This document shows, piece by piece, positions 8,631-18,022 of a stretch of DNA of 64,000 nucleotides. The stretch lies in contig JACMLU010000010.1 of the NCBI GenBank assembly GCA_014379405.1, positions 248,001-312,000 of the forward strand. Reading direction: 5' to 3'. The notes beneath the pieces are model-generated. The model did not search any database and had not been told where the DNA came from. It saw nothing but the letters and a program-made list of their open reading frames with translations. The translations under genes and the position numbers were made by a program. Numbering within the stretch: the first letter of the stretch is position 1; each line of letters begins with the position of its first letter. Origin of the DNA: Flavobacterium sp. Lineage in GTDB: Bacteria > Bacteroidota > Bacteroidia > Flavobacteriales > Flavobacteriaceae.

Positions 8631-10028
8631 ATGAAAACACAATTTCGAAGATTATGCATCTCGCTTTCTATGATTCTTCTACCATTTTTAGTAGCGGCAC
8701 AAGAAGGTACAATTAAAGTGGAAGCCAAAAAGAAACCAACTTCAGATTACATTTCCTATGACACCAGAATCGTGAGTAAACTGCCTAATTTTAAGGCGGA
8801 CAAAGTAATTGCTACTAATATTTACGGAAGCAGATTGGACAAAAAAACAAAGGCAACAGGCTTTTTTCGCACCGAATTTATTGATGGACGATGGTGGGTT
8901 GTCGATCCCGAAGGGTATTTGAATATTTGTCGAGCTGTTAACAATATTCAACAAGGAAGAGGGATTGTTTCTTATACTGCTTCAGCTTCAAAATTTGGAA
9001 GTAATTCCACAACTTGGATGACTAAAACTATGGAATATCTCAACGAGATTGGATTTTATGTAGCAGGTGCCTGGTCTTCAAATGATGTGATTATATCTAA
9101 TCCGAGGCAAGAAAAGAATCCATTAGCCTATACTATTATGCTAAATTGGATGAGTGGATACGGAAGAGGTCGCACAGTTCAACTACCAGGTCATATGGGA
9201 TATCCTAATAATGTCATTTTTGTGTTTGAAAAAGGTTTTGCTGAATATTGTGAAAATAAAGCAAAAGCATTGGCTGCCAATAAAAATGACAGAAACCTTT
9301 TCGGATATTTTACGGATAATGAATTACCTTTCAAAGACGTTAATCTGACAGGTTATTTGGCTCTAGGTCAGCAGGAGTCTAAAAACGAAAATTATTTGGC
9401 GGCAATACAATGGTTAAAGGATAATAATTATACAGAAACAGATGCTACGACTATAGATGTCCAAAAAAGATTTCTAGGTCACGTTGGGAAAACCTATTTT
9501 TCTATTGTGCATAAAGCCCTAAAAAAGTACGACCCAAACCATATGAATCTTGGTCCAAGAGTCGATAAAGAAGATGCTCGCGCCAATGATTATTTTATGA
9601 AAGCCATTGGCCCTTATGTTGACATTTTAGCCATAAATTACTACCGCGAATGGACACCAAAAAGTGATTTTATGACTACTTGGGGAACCAATTTAAACAA
9701 ACCTTTTATGGTTACCGAGTTTTATACCAAGGGAGAAGATTCAGGTTTAGCCAATACTTCCGGAGCAGGTTGGATAGTTAGAACCCAATTAGAAAGAGGA
9801 TATGAATATCAAAATTATACTTTGGCTTTATTGGAATCAAAATATTGCGTGGGTTGGCATTGGTTTAAATATATGGACAACGATCCTTCGATGCCAGGCG
9901 AACCGTCAAACATAGATGGCAATAAAGGGCTTTTGAAAATTGATTATGAGCCATATACTCCAATGACCGAAAAAATGAAGGAACTCAATCTAAACGTATA
10001 TAACCTGATTGATTATTTTGATAAATAA
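8631..10028 (+). CDS. GH50/agarase-like glycoside hydrolase, periplasmic copy
   Basis: 465 residues: signal peptide to about residue 23 (LVAAQ), then a clan GH-A type catalytic domain. LFGYFTDNELPF carries the likely acid/base (E231) and KPFMVTEFYTKGEDSG the likely nucleophile (E363); GAGWIVRTQLERGYEYQNY and CVGWHWFKYMDNDP also resemble GH50-type agarases. I am sure of the clan, not of the family. It is a tandem paralogue of the next gene (10081) over its full length but lacks that gene's C-terminal modules, so it should stay in the periplasm. Context with uronate genes argues against agarose as the substrate. Confidence 0.75.
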   Translation: MKTQFRRLCISLSMILLPFLVAAQEGTIKVEAKKKPTSDYISYDTRIVSKLPNFKADKVIATNIYGSRLDKKTKATGFFRTEFIDGRWWVVDPEGYLNICRAVNNIQQGRGIVSYTASASKFGSNSTTWMTKTMEYLNEIGFYVAGAWSSNDVIISNPRQEKNPLAYTIMLNWMSGYGRGRTVQLPGHMGYPNNVIFVFEKGFAEYCENKAKALAANKNDRNLFGYFTDNELPFKDVNLTGYLALGQQESKNENYLAAIQWLKDNNYTETDATTIDVQKRFLGHVGKTYFSIVHKALKKYDPNHMNLGPRVDKEDARANDYFMKAIGPYVDILAINYYREWTPKSDFMTTWGTNLNKPFMVTEFYTKGEDSGLANTSGAGWIVRTQLERGYEYQNYTLALLESKYCVGWHWFKYMDNDPSMPGEPSNIDGNKGLLKIDYEPYTPMTEKMKELNLNVYNLIDYFDK

Positions 10029-10080
10029 TCGCATTTTTTCAGAAAATGATATTCAAGTAGTCAATAAAAAATAATTAAAA

Positions 10081-12549
10081 ATGATGAAACACTATTTAAA
10101 ATTGCTAATAATTTTTCTTTCAATATTCTTTTTGTCAGTTACCGCAAATGCTCAAAATGATTGTTCTACAACAGGGTTCAAAGTTGATTACAAGACCACG
10201 CCTTCGGGGACTTATGCTGCAAAAAGCACCAGAACTATTTGTCAATTGCCGGAATTCTACGAAAATGCTCCAGCAATTGCCACCAATATTTACGGAAGTA
10301 GAACAGATAAGCAAACAACGGCAACTGGCTATTTCTATTCAAAAATGATTGATGGTCGTTGGTGGGTTGTTGATCCAGATGGGTATTTAAACATTTGTAG
10401 AGCGGTAAACGCAATATCAAAAGGAACGGGCACGACATCAACGAATGCTTTTGCCACTAAATTTGGAAACAGCACCACAACTTGGATGACTACAACCAAA
10501 GAATTTCTTAAAGGTATTGGTTTCAACGTAGCTGGAGCTTGGTCTACTACATCCACTATTACCTCGAATCCTACACAAGCTAGTAATCCATTAGCGTATA
10601 CCATTATCCTGAATTGGATGAGTGGTTATGGTGCTGGTCGCACAGTGCAACTTGCAGGTCATATGGGGTATCCCAACGATTGCATTTTTGTTTTTGAACA
10701 AGGGTTTGTCAATTACTGCGAGACTAAAGCGCAAGCCTTGGCCGCCAATAAGTACGATAAAAATCTTTTCGGATATTTCACGGACAACGAATTGCCATTC
10801 AAAAATGCTAATTTGACGGGGTATTTGAATTTAGGTGTGACAGAACCAACAAATGAAAATTATTTGGCAGCAAAACAATGGTTAACGGATAATGGTTATA
10901 CAACGGCTGATGCAACTAATACGGAAGTCCAAAAAAAATTCCTTGGATATGTTGGAAAAACCTATTTCTCTATTGTTTATAATGCCATAAAAAAGTACGA
11001 TCCCAATCACATGAGTCTTGGTCCAAGAGTCGATAAAGAAGAAGCTCGCGCCAATAGTTATTTTATGCAAGCCGTTGGTCCTTACGTCGATATTCTTGCC
11101 ATAAATTATTACAGGGAATGGACCCCAAACAGTGCTTTTATGACCGCTTGGGGTACCAATTTAAACAAGCCTTTTATGGTTACCGAATTTTATACTAAAG
11201 GTGAAGATTCTGGTTTGGCGAATACCTCGGGAGCGGGTTGGGTTGTAAAAACACAATTAGACCGAGGGTATGAATATCAAAATTACACTTTGGCTTTGCT
11301 AGAATCAAAATATTGTGTGGGTTGGCATTGGTTTAAATATTTCGATAATGATCCTAGTATGCCTGGAGATCCGTCCAACATTGATGGCAATAAAGGAATT
11401 TTCAAGATAGATTACGAGCCTTACACGGATTTGGTTGAAAAAATGAAAGAGCTTAATCTTAAGACCTATAATTTGATTGATTATTTTGATTATAAATCAC
11501 AATTTCCACCCTTAATTATTTATCCTGAAGCCGATGCCTATTACAAAGACCAAGTAAATTATGGTTTTGATGACCGATTGGGAATCAAGAATAGTCCGTA
11601 TGGCAATATGCGCGAAGCTTTTTTAAGGTTTGATTTAACAGGTCAAAGCACGAACGTTGGTGACGTGAATTTGTATTTGTCTGTACTGAGAGCAGGAGAT
11701 CCAGGAAAAGTTTATAAAGCCGATTTTTTAACAGACGACTCTTGGACAGAAGGCGGAATCACGATGGCAAATCATCCCACGAATGATGCTGAAATTGGCA
11801 GATGGGCAGATGGATTGGATGTCAAACTGAATGTAAAAACACCTTTTGTTGAGACCGTTAATTCGGATAAAAAATTATCCATCAAGCTTTCTGCTGTGAG
11901 TGAAATTGTATCACAGTTGGAATATGCTTCAAGAGAAAATACCACGGTAAGTTTACGACCACGAATTGAAATCTCGCAAAATGCTCCCGATGGCCCAGCA
12001 GATTTAGATAATTTATCGGAGTTGATTGTGCAAGATAAAAGAGTAGCCGCCTTTCAACCGGATATTTTATCCTACAACATTGCGTTGCCCATATCAACAA
12101 CTACAAATCCCTCCATACTCTTTGTTAAGCCTAACGCTTCGATGCAAGTTGTGGTTACAGGACCAGTAAACGTGTTATCATCTTTAGATGCAGACAGGAT
12201 TGCCACCGTCAAGACTACTTCGGCAGATGGCACAAAAACAAAAACGTACACGCTGCAATTTAAGTTGGGCGAGAATTTGTCAGTGCCAAATTTGCTTAAA
12301 GCCAATGATTTTACACTTTACCCAAATCCAGTGCGTTCGAATGGGATTGTCAATATTGACATACCCAATACTAATTATGAAAACAATCAAATTACTATTT
12401 ACGATACCAACGGAAAAATGGTGTTTTATAAATCCGTAAAAGAGATAAAACTCCAATTGACAATCAATGCATCACTTCAACCGGGAATGTATTTTATTTC
12501 GGTAAACAATAGCAACGGAAGAAGTACCAAAAAACTAATTGTAAAATAA
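10081..12549 (+). CDS. GH50/agarase-like hydrolase with CBM96-like domain and T9SS tail
   Basis: 822 residues. Residues 1-25 are a signal peptide, and 30-475 a catalytic domain closely matching the preceding gene (likely acid/base E237 in FTDNELPF, likely nucleophile E369 in MVTEFYTKGEDSG). About 480-640 is a DNRLRE/CBM96-type beta-sandwich (EADAYYKDQVNYGFDDRLGI, REAFLRFDLTG, DDSWTEGGITM). About 650-735 resembles a cadherin-like beta-sandwich (LSELIVQDKRVAAFQPDILS), and 745-822 is a T9SS sorting domain (FTLYPNPVRSNGIVNIDIP). This copy should be secreted or surface-bound, its periplasmic sister handling shorter products. Some CBM96-type domains bind alginate, but the ligand here is unproven. 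Confidence 0.78.
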   Translation: MMKHYLKLLIIFLSIFFLSVTANAQNDCSTTGFKVDYKTTPSGTYAAKSTRTICQLPEFYENAPAIATNIYGSRTDKQTTATGYFYSKMIDGRWWVVDPDGYLNICRAVNAISKGTGTTSTNAFATKFGNSTTTWMTTTKEFLKGIGFNVAGAWSTTSTITSNPTQASNPLAYTIILNWMSGYGAGRTVQLAGHMGYPNDCIFVFEQGFVNYCETKAQALAANKYDKNLFGYFTDNELPFKNANLTGYLNLGVTEPTNENYLAAKQWLTDNGYTTADATNTEVQKKFLGYVGKTYFSIVYNAIKKYDPNHMSLGPRVDKEEARANSYFMQAVGPYVDILAINYYREWTPNSAFMTAWGTNLNKPFMVTEFYTKGEDSGLANTSGAGWVVKTQLDRGYEYQNYTLALLESKYCVGWHWFKYFDNDPSMPGDPSNIDGNKGIFKIDYEPYTDLVEKMKELNLKTYNLIDYFDYKSQFPPLIIYPEADAYYKDQVNYGFDDRLGIKNSPYGNMREAFLRFDLTGQSTNVGDVNLYLSVLRAGDPGKVYKADFLTDDSWTEGGITMANHPTNDAEIGRWADGLDVKLNVKTPFVETVNSDKKLSIKLSAVSEIVSQLEYASRENTTVSLRPRIEISQNAPDGPADLDNLSELIVQDKRVAAFQPDILSYNIALPISTTTNPSILFVKPNASMQVVVTGPVNVLSSLDADRIATVKTTSADGTKTKTYTLQFKLGENLSVPNLLKANDFTLYPNPVRSNGIVNIDIPNTNYENNQITIYDTNGKMVFYKSVKEIKLQLTINASLQPGMYFISVNNSNGRSTKKLIVK

Positions 12550-12561
12550 AAATTAAGTAAA

Positions 12562-14121
12562 ATGGAAAAAATTCTATCAAAAAATATTGTTTTTCAATTT
12601 TTCTCTTTCATCATTATTTTTGGTGTTTCCAGTACTGTTTTTTCTCAAAATTCAAATCTTGGAATCTTTGACAAAAGCGAGGACATTGGAACCTGTCTTA
12701 TAAAAGGTTCGTCTGTTTACAATCTTGAAACGCAAGAATATACTATGTCGGGATCTGGAGACAATATGTGGTTCGGAAAAGATGCTTTTCAGTATTTGTA
12801 CAAAAAAATGAAAGGTGATTTTATCTTGCAGTTTGAATTCAAATTTACATCTCCCGTTAAGGTTGCTCATCGCAAAGTAGGCTGGATGGTGCGAAATGAT
12901 GAATCATTCAATTCTCCACACATAAACGGAACCGTTCATAATGATGGATTGACTTCTATTCAATACCGATTGGCAAAAGGAGCCAATACATTGGAATTGA
13001 AAATGAAAAATTTAGAAAACAATAATATCATTCAATTAGAGCGACGTGGAAACCGATATGTCTTTTCGGCAGCCATTAAAGGAGAAGATTTCAAAACAAT
13101 TGAATGGGTAGATAGCGATAAAGTCATAAACGACAACGCATTGGTTGGAATGTTTATTTGTTCGCACGATAATTCTGATTTGCAAACAGCTGTAATCAAA
13201 AACGTTCGAATTACAATTCCAGCCAAAGCCGACCACAAACCCTATAAAGATTACATCGGTAGCAATCTTGAAATAATGGATATTGCTACAGGAAATCGTA
13301 AAATAATTTTCACGGCATCCAATTCTATTCAAGCGCCAAACTGGACAAAAGATGGCAAGACCTTGATTTATAACAGCGAAGGTAAAATCTATAATTTTGA
13401 TTTAAAAAAAGGACAACCTACTGTTCTTGACACGAAATTTGCCATCAAAAACAACAACGACCATGTGCTTTCCTTTGACGGTAAAATGTTGGGATTGAGT
13501 AATGCCAGCGAAAACAAAGACAAACAATCACAAGTTTTTATTGTTCCAACAAAAGGGGGAACGCCAACACTTATCACCGAAAAAGCACCGTCTTATTTGC
13601 ATGGATTTTCGCCTGACGGAAAAAATCTGATTTTTACCGGCGGTCGAGAAGAAAAAGACAATTTCGAAATATATTCTATCAACATCAAAACCAAGTTGGA
13701 AACTCGTTTGACTAATTCACCGGGCTTGGACGACGGTTCCGAATATTCTCCTGATGGAAAGTATATTTATTTCAATTCCGTTCGTTCAGGAAAAATGCAA
13801 ATTTGGCGCATGAAACCAGATGGAAGCAATCCAGAAAGAATCACAAATGATGAATCGAACAACTGGTTCCCTCATATTTCACCAAACGGAAAAATGTTGG
13901 TTTACATAGCTTTTGGAGACGATGTTTTGCCTGGTGATCATCCTTTTTACAAACATGTTTCGCTTCGTCTTATGGATCTTGAAACTCGTGAAGTAAAAAT
14001 ATTGGCGCATTTATACGGTGGACAAGGAACAATCAATGTTCCAAGTTGGTCTCCTGATAGCAAAAAAATCGCTTTTATCACGAATACTGCTTTAACAGAC
14101 TATTTCACAAAATGTTATTAA
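12562..14121 (+). CDS. Secreted PD40/TolB-like beta-propeller protein with lectin-like N domain
   Basis: 519 residues. After a signal peptide (to FSQ, about 30) an N-terminal DUF1349/concanavalin-like sandwich (about 35-220: FDKSEDIGTC, GDFILQFEFKF, GWMVRNDESF) is followed by WD40-like PD40 repeats at about 235-519, recognisable by repeated PDGK and SPDGK/SPNGK blades (APNWTKDGKTLIYNS, HGFSPDGKNLIFTGG, EYSPDGKYIYFNS, WSPDSKKIAF). Proteins of this build are frequent in polysaccharide loci of Bacteroidota; some relatives are annotated oligogalacturonate-lyase-like, but I do not see its catalytic histidines with confidence. Twelve bases separate it from the upstream gene. Confidence 0.7.
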   Translation: MEKILSKNIVFQFFSFIIIFGVSSTVFSQNSNLGIFDKSEDIGTCLIKGSSVYNLETQEYTMSGSGDNMWFGKDAFQYLYKKMKGDFILQFEFKFTSPVKVAHRKVGWMVRNDESFNSPHINGTVHNDGLTSIQYRLAKGANTLELKMKNLENNNIIQLERRGNRYVFSAAIKGEDFKTIEWVDSDKVINDNALVGMFICSHDNSDLQTAVIKNVRITIPAKADHKPYKDYIGSNLEIMDIATGNRKIIFTASNSIQAPNWTKDGKTLIYNSEGKIYNFDLKKGQPTVLDTKFAIKNNNDHVLSFDGKMLGLSNASENKDKQSQVFIVPTKGGTPTLITEKAPSYLHGFSPDGKNLIFTGGREEKDNFEIYSINIKTKLETRLTNSPGLDDGSEYSPDGKYIYFNSVRSGKMQIWRMKPDGSNPERITNDESNNWFPHISPNGKMLVYIAFGDDVLPGDHPFYKHVSLRLMDLETREVKILAHLYGGQGTINVPSWSPDSKKIAFITNTALTDYFTKCY

Positions 14122-14137
14122 AATCAGTTGTATTATA

Positions 14138-15445
14138 ATGGAAAATCAAAAATCGAACACCAATTCAAGAAGAGAATTTCTTCGAATGTCAGCCATTGGA
14201 GTGGCGGGAATGATGGTATTGCCATCGTTCATTCTCAAAAACCAAGATAAAGTAATTAATATTGCTTTTATTGGACTTGGACGACAAGGAATTTACTTGG
14301 TCAGTTCGTTTTTGAAATTCGAAAATGTCAAAATTGTGGCTGGTTGCGATGTCTATAAATCCAAGCGCACTCGTTTTGAAAAAAAGATAAACGCATTCAA
14401 TCAAAGCAAAGGCGAAACATCCAGCGTGAAAGTTTTTGAAGATTATCAAGATATTTTGAAAGAGCCTATGGTTGATGCTGTTGTAATTGCAAGTCCAGAC
14501 CATTGGCACGCACTAATGGCAATTGATGCCTGTAATGCAAAAAAAGATATATACCTCGAAAAACCGCTCACTTTTACGATTCACGAAGGACAGGAATTAG
14601 TGAAGGCGGTTCGAAAAAACAAAGTGATTTTGGCCGTGGGAAGCATGCAACGTTCTGAAGGAGTTTTTCAGCATGCCGTAAAATTAGTTCACGATGGACG
14701 AATAGGTCAAATCGAAAAAGTGAGCGTTTGGGTAGGAGAAGATCCACATCCAAGAGCTTATGATTTACCTGCAGAAACTATTCCCGAAGGTTTAAATTGG
14801 GAAAAGTGGACAGGTCCCGTGCCATTGGTGGCATTCAACAATCAACTCGATCCACCCATTTCTATTGACCCGCCGGTGAACGAAAATTTATGGGGAGCAT
14901 GGCGTTGGTACAAACAAATGAGTGGCGGATTGATGACCGATTGGGGTGCGCATATGATTGATATTGCCCAATGGGGATTGAATCGGGACAAAAGCGGCCC
15001 AATAAAAATACAACCTGCTGGATTCGATGGAAATCAATATTTGACTTACGTTTATGATGATGGAATAAAAATGGTTCTCGAACCGATCAAAGCAGATATG
15101 CGCGGTGTGAAATTCTGGGGAAAAGAAGGCTGGATAGAAGTGGCCAGAGGTCATTTTGACGCCTCGACCGAAGAATTAAAAGCCTCATATGTAAAGGATA
15201 CCAACAGCTCTAAAACTTGGGTAGGCCATCACAAGAATTTTTTGGATTCGATCATTTCACGAAAAGAACCTCTTGTTCCAGTAGAAGTTGGACACAGTTC
15301 GGGTACAGTTTGTACTTTGGGAAATATTGCCAATGAATTGAATCAGGAACTAAATTGGAATCCTGTTTTCCAAACTTTCATTGATAAAAAAAAGCTGAAT
15401 AAAAAACTCCATTACAAGTATCGAAAGGGTTACAGAGAAATTTAA
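14138..15445 (+). CDS. Gfo/Idh oxidoreductase with twin-arginine signal
   Basis: 435 residues. The N terminus (SRREFLRMSAIGVAGMMVL) is a twin-arginine (Tat) signal, so the protein should cross the inner membrane folded with bound cofactor, as in glucose-fructose oxidoreductase. The Rossmann motif FIGLGRQGIYLV, the family EKP (YLEKPLTF) and MTDWGAHMIDIAQWG (catalytic-region HMID) are present. Exported Gfo/Idh proteins next to DUF1080 proteins are the expected oxidant of a periplasmic 3-keto-glycoside pathway. It lies 16 bases after the propeller gene and 47 before GH3. Confidence 0.85.
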   Translation: MENQKSNTNSRREFLRMSAIGVAGMMVLPSFILKNQDKVINIAFIGLGRQGIYLVSSFLKFENVKIVAGCDVYKSKRTRFEKKINAFNQSKGETSSVKVFEDYQDILKEPMVDAVVIASPDHWHALMAIDACNAKKDIYLEKPLTFTIHEGQELVKAVRKNKVILAVGSMQRSEGVFQHAVKLVHDGRIGQIEKVSVWVGEDPHPRAYDLPAETIPEGLNWEKWTGPVPLVAFNNQLDPPISIDPPVNENLWGAWRWYKQMSGGLMTDWGAHMIDIAQWGLNRDKSGPIKIQPAGFDGNQYLTYVYDDGIKMVLEPIKADMRGVKFWGKEGWIEVARGHFDASTEELKASYVKDTNSSKTWVGHHKNFLDSIISRKEPLVPVEVGHSSGTVCTLGNIANELNQELNWNPVFQTFIDKKKLNKKLHYKYRKGYREI

Positions 15446-15492
15446 TAAGAACTTAATTTTTTAACTACATAAATCAAATTTTACCAAACAAA

Positions 15493-18015
15493 ATGAAAAA
15501 AACAGTTCCTTCTCTTTTTCCACAAATAGTCATTTTAACGGCTTTGATTTTTCAGTGTCATAGCTCATTTGCCCAATCTTTGGAAACCAGCAATCCATTA
15601 GAAAAAAGATTGGATGAGTTGCTGGCTAAAATGACCACCCAAGAAAAAATTGAACAATTGTATTACCTCACGGATGGCAACAAACGATTGAATATTCCCC
15701 AGTTTACAGGAAGCGACGGCCCACACGGAATAGGGAATAATGCCAAAGGATTTTCATCCTTTCCTGTTACTATTGCCATGGCGGCTACTTGGGATCCCAA
15801 TTTGATTACAAGAGTGGGTAGAGCCATCAGCGAGGAACAAGCCGCTCGTGGAAAAGACAGGATTGCGGGACCAACACTCGATATGCTTATCGATCCCAGA
15901 ATTGGACGTGCGCCAGAAACCATTGGCGAAGATCCTTTTTTGGGAGGAAGAATTTCGGCTGCTTTTATATTGGGACAAAACACCACCTCAGTTTTTGGGT
16001 CTGTCAAACATTATAATTTGAATACGTATGAAATCAATCGTAGAACAAACGATTACCTGAGCGACCAAAGAAGCTTGGTAGAGTTTTGGGGTTTGCACTG
16101 GAAAAGATCCATACAATTTGGTGGTGCCATGTCTGTAATGTGTGCTTATAACTGGGTCAATGGAGACAAATGTGCCGAAAATAAATACATGATTAAAACC
16201 CTTTTGCGCGACCATTGGGGATTTGACTATTACACCATGAGCGACTGGGGAGGATTTAAAGAAACCGGAAAAGCACTAAACGCGGAACTTGATTTTTGCG
16301 AAGGAAACGATTTGTATATCAAAGAACTTCCAGACGGGGTTAAAAATGGACTTTACGACATCAGTTTGGTTGATCGTGCCACCAGAAATATTTTGCGTAC
16401 CAAAATTATTTCAGGAATGATGGACGGAGTTCCCGTTGTTCCGCAATCGATGATTGACAGCAAGGGACACAGAGAATTAGTCTATGAAAGCGGCTTGAAA
16501 GGTTTGGTGCTGCTGAAAAACGAAAAAAGTATTTTGCCGCTGAACAAAAAACAAGTTAAATCCATTGCGCTTATCGGACCTAATGTAGCCGAATTGCCAT
16601 TGGACGGAAATAGTAGTTCCAAAGTAATTCCTTCCTATCAAATATCGGTAGAAAAAGGAATTAAAACCATTCTAGGCGAAGAGAAAGTTGTTTATGCCAA
16701 AGGTTGTAATATCAATGATACCGATAAAACTCAATTTAATGCTGCTATCGAAGCCGCAAAAAAATCGGAATATGTGGTATTTGTTGCTGGACTGGACAAA
16801 ACGGTCGAAGGCGAAGGTTATTTTATCAATAAAGAAGCCGACGAAAACGGAGGTGGAGTTTTAAGCCGTCCTGACAGACCTTCCCAAACGGTATTGTTGC
16901 CGGGGATGCAAAACGAATTAATCAACGAAATTGCAAAAGTAAATCCTAATATTATTTTGGTAGTAGTTTCGGGTGGAACTTGTAGCGTTACACCAGTTCT
17001 AAAAAACGTAAAAGGATTGCTTTATGCTTTTTATCCGGGACAAGAAGGCGGAAGAGCCATTGCTGACGTGCTATTTGGCAATTACAATCCATCTGGAAAA
17101 TTACCAGCTACAATTCCAAAAGATGACAGCCAAATTATCCCAATCAGTACCGATTTTAAAAATATGGTGTCCAAAGGTGTTGGTTATCGCTGGTTTGACA
17201 GCCAAAAATTAACTCCTGAATTTGCATTTGGAGCAGGAATCAGTTACACCACTTTTGAGTATTCGAATATTAAAATCAATAAATCAAAAGCTAAAGTTGG
17301 CGAATTAATTGAAGTGTCTTTTGATTTAATAAATACTGGAAAAGTAGCTGGGGAAGAAGTGGCACAACTCTATCTTTCTACAGGAACTATTTTTCCTGCT
17401 TTGGCGATGCCTATTAAACAATTGCGTGGTTTTCAAAAAACAGCTTTAAACCCAGGTGAATCAAAAAGAATTACCTTGAAACTGACTCCAGAAGAATTGT
17501 ATGTCTATAATGAACAAACAAATTCTTACCAAGTTCCACAAGGAGACTATATTGTTCAAGTAGGTGGAGCATCCGATAAATTGCCGCTTAAAACATCATT
17601 TACATTGGTAGCAGCAAGTTCAAAACCAGATTTACAAGTAGTCAATATTCGTACAATGCCTGTTTTTCCAGAAGTAGGAGAGCCAGTAGTATTTATGGCA
17701 TCGTTAATTAATAACGGAACTGGCGAAACAAAAATTGGAGACGATCACATCATTCGTTTTTATGTGGATGGTAAAGAAGTGGCACACTATTATTCAAAAT
17801 CAATTACAATATCTGTTGGCGGAATGGAACAAGCTTGCGCGCAAGGATTAAATAATGTGAACTGGACTGCAACTGCCGGAAAATTCAATATCACTGCCAA
17901 GGTTGAGGTGGCAAAAAACAATGATCTTATCCAAGAAAACAATAGCTGTGAAGGACAACTAATTGTTCCAAATGGCAAAGTCATTCCAATAGAAATCGCA
18001 AAATTTATTCAATAG
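15493..18015 (+). CDS. Glycoside hydrolase family 3 with C-terminal CARDB-like domain
   Basis: 840 residues. Signal peptide to about 28; GH3 N-terminal barrel with nucleophile D251 in YYTMSDWGG and the conserved VKHYNLN; GH3 C-terminal domain (GLVLLKNEKSILPL); fibronectin-III-like domain at about 590-700. A further beta-sandwich at about 710-830 (PDLQVVNIRTMPVFPEVGEP, FYVDGKEV, NSCEGQLIVP) resembles CARDB adhesion modules and makes the protein longer than the usual 730-780 residues. Expected to remove terminal beta-linked glucose or xylose from oligosaccharides in the periplasm. It is the first of three GH3 genes in the operon. Confidence 0.9.
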   Translation: MKKTVPSLFPQIVILTALIFQCHSSFAQSLETSNPLEKRLDELLAKMTTQEKIEQLYYLTDGNKRLNIPQFTGSDGPHGIGNNAKGFSSFPVTIAMAATWDPNLITRVGRAISEEQAARGKDRIAGPTLDMLIDPRIGRAPETIGEDPFLGGRISAAFILGQNTTSVFGSVKHYNLNTYEINRRTNDYLSDQRSLVEFWGLHWKRSIQFGGAMSVMCAYNWVNGDKCAENKYMIKTLLRDHWGFDYYTMSDWGGFKETGKALNAELDFCEGNDLYIKELPDGVKNGLYDISLVDRATRNILRTKIISGMMDGVPVVPQSMIDSKGHRELVYESGLKGLVLLKNEKSILPLNKKQVKSIALIGPNVAELPLDGNSSSKVIPSYQISVEKGIKTILGEEKVVYAKGCNINDTDKTQFNAAIEAAKKSEYVVFVAGLDKTVEGEGYFINKEADENGGGVLSRPDRPSQTVLLPGMQNELINEIAKVNPNIILVVVSGGTCSVTPVLKNVKGLLYAFYPGQEGGRAIADVLFGNYNPSGKLPATIPKDDSQIIPISTDFKNMVSKGVGYRWFDSQKLTPEFAFGAGISYTTFEYSNIKINKSKAKVGELIEVSFDLINTGKVAGEEVAQLYLSTGTIFPALAMPIKQLRGFQKTALNPGESKRITLKLTPEELYVYNEQTNSYQVPQGDYIVQVGGASDKLPLKTSFTLVAASSKPDLQVVNIRTMPVFPEVGEPVVFMASLINNGTGETKIGDDHIIRFYVDGKEVAHYYSKSITISVGGMEQACAQGLNNVNWTATAGKFNITAKVEVAKNNDLIQENNSCEGQLIVPNGKVIPIEIAKFIQ

Positions 18016-18022
18016 TAAGTTT

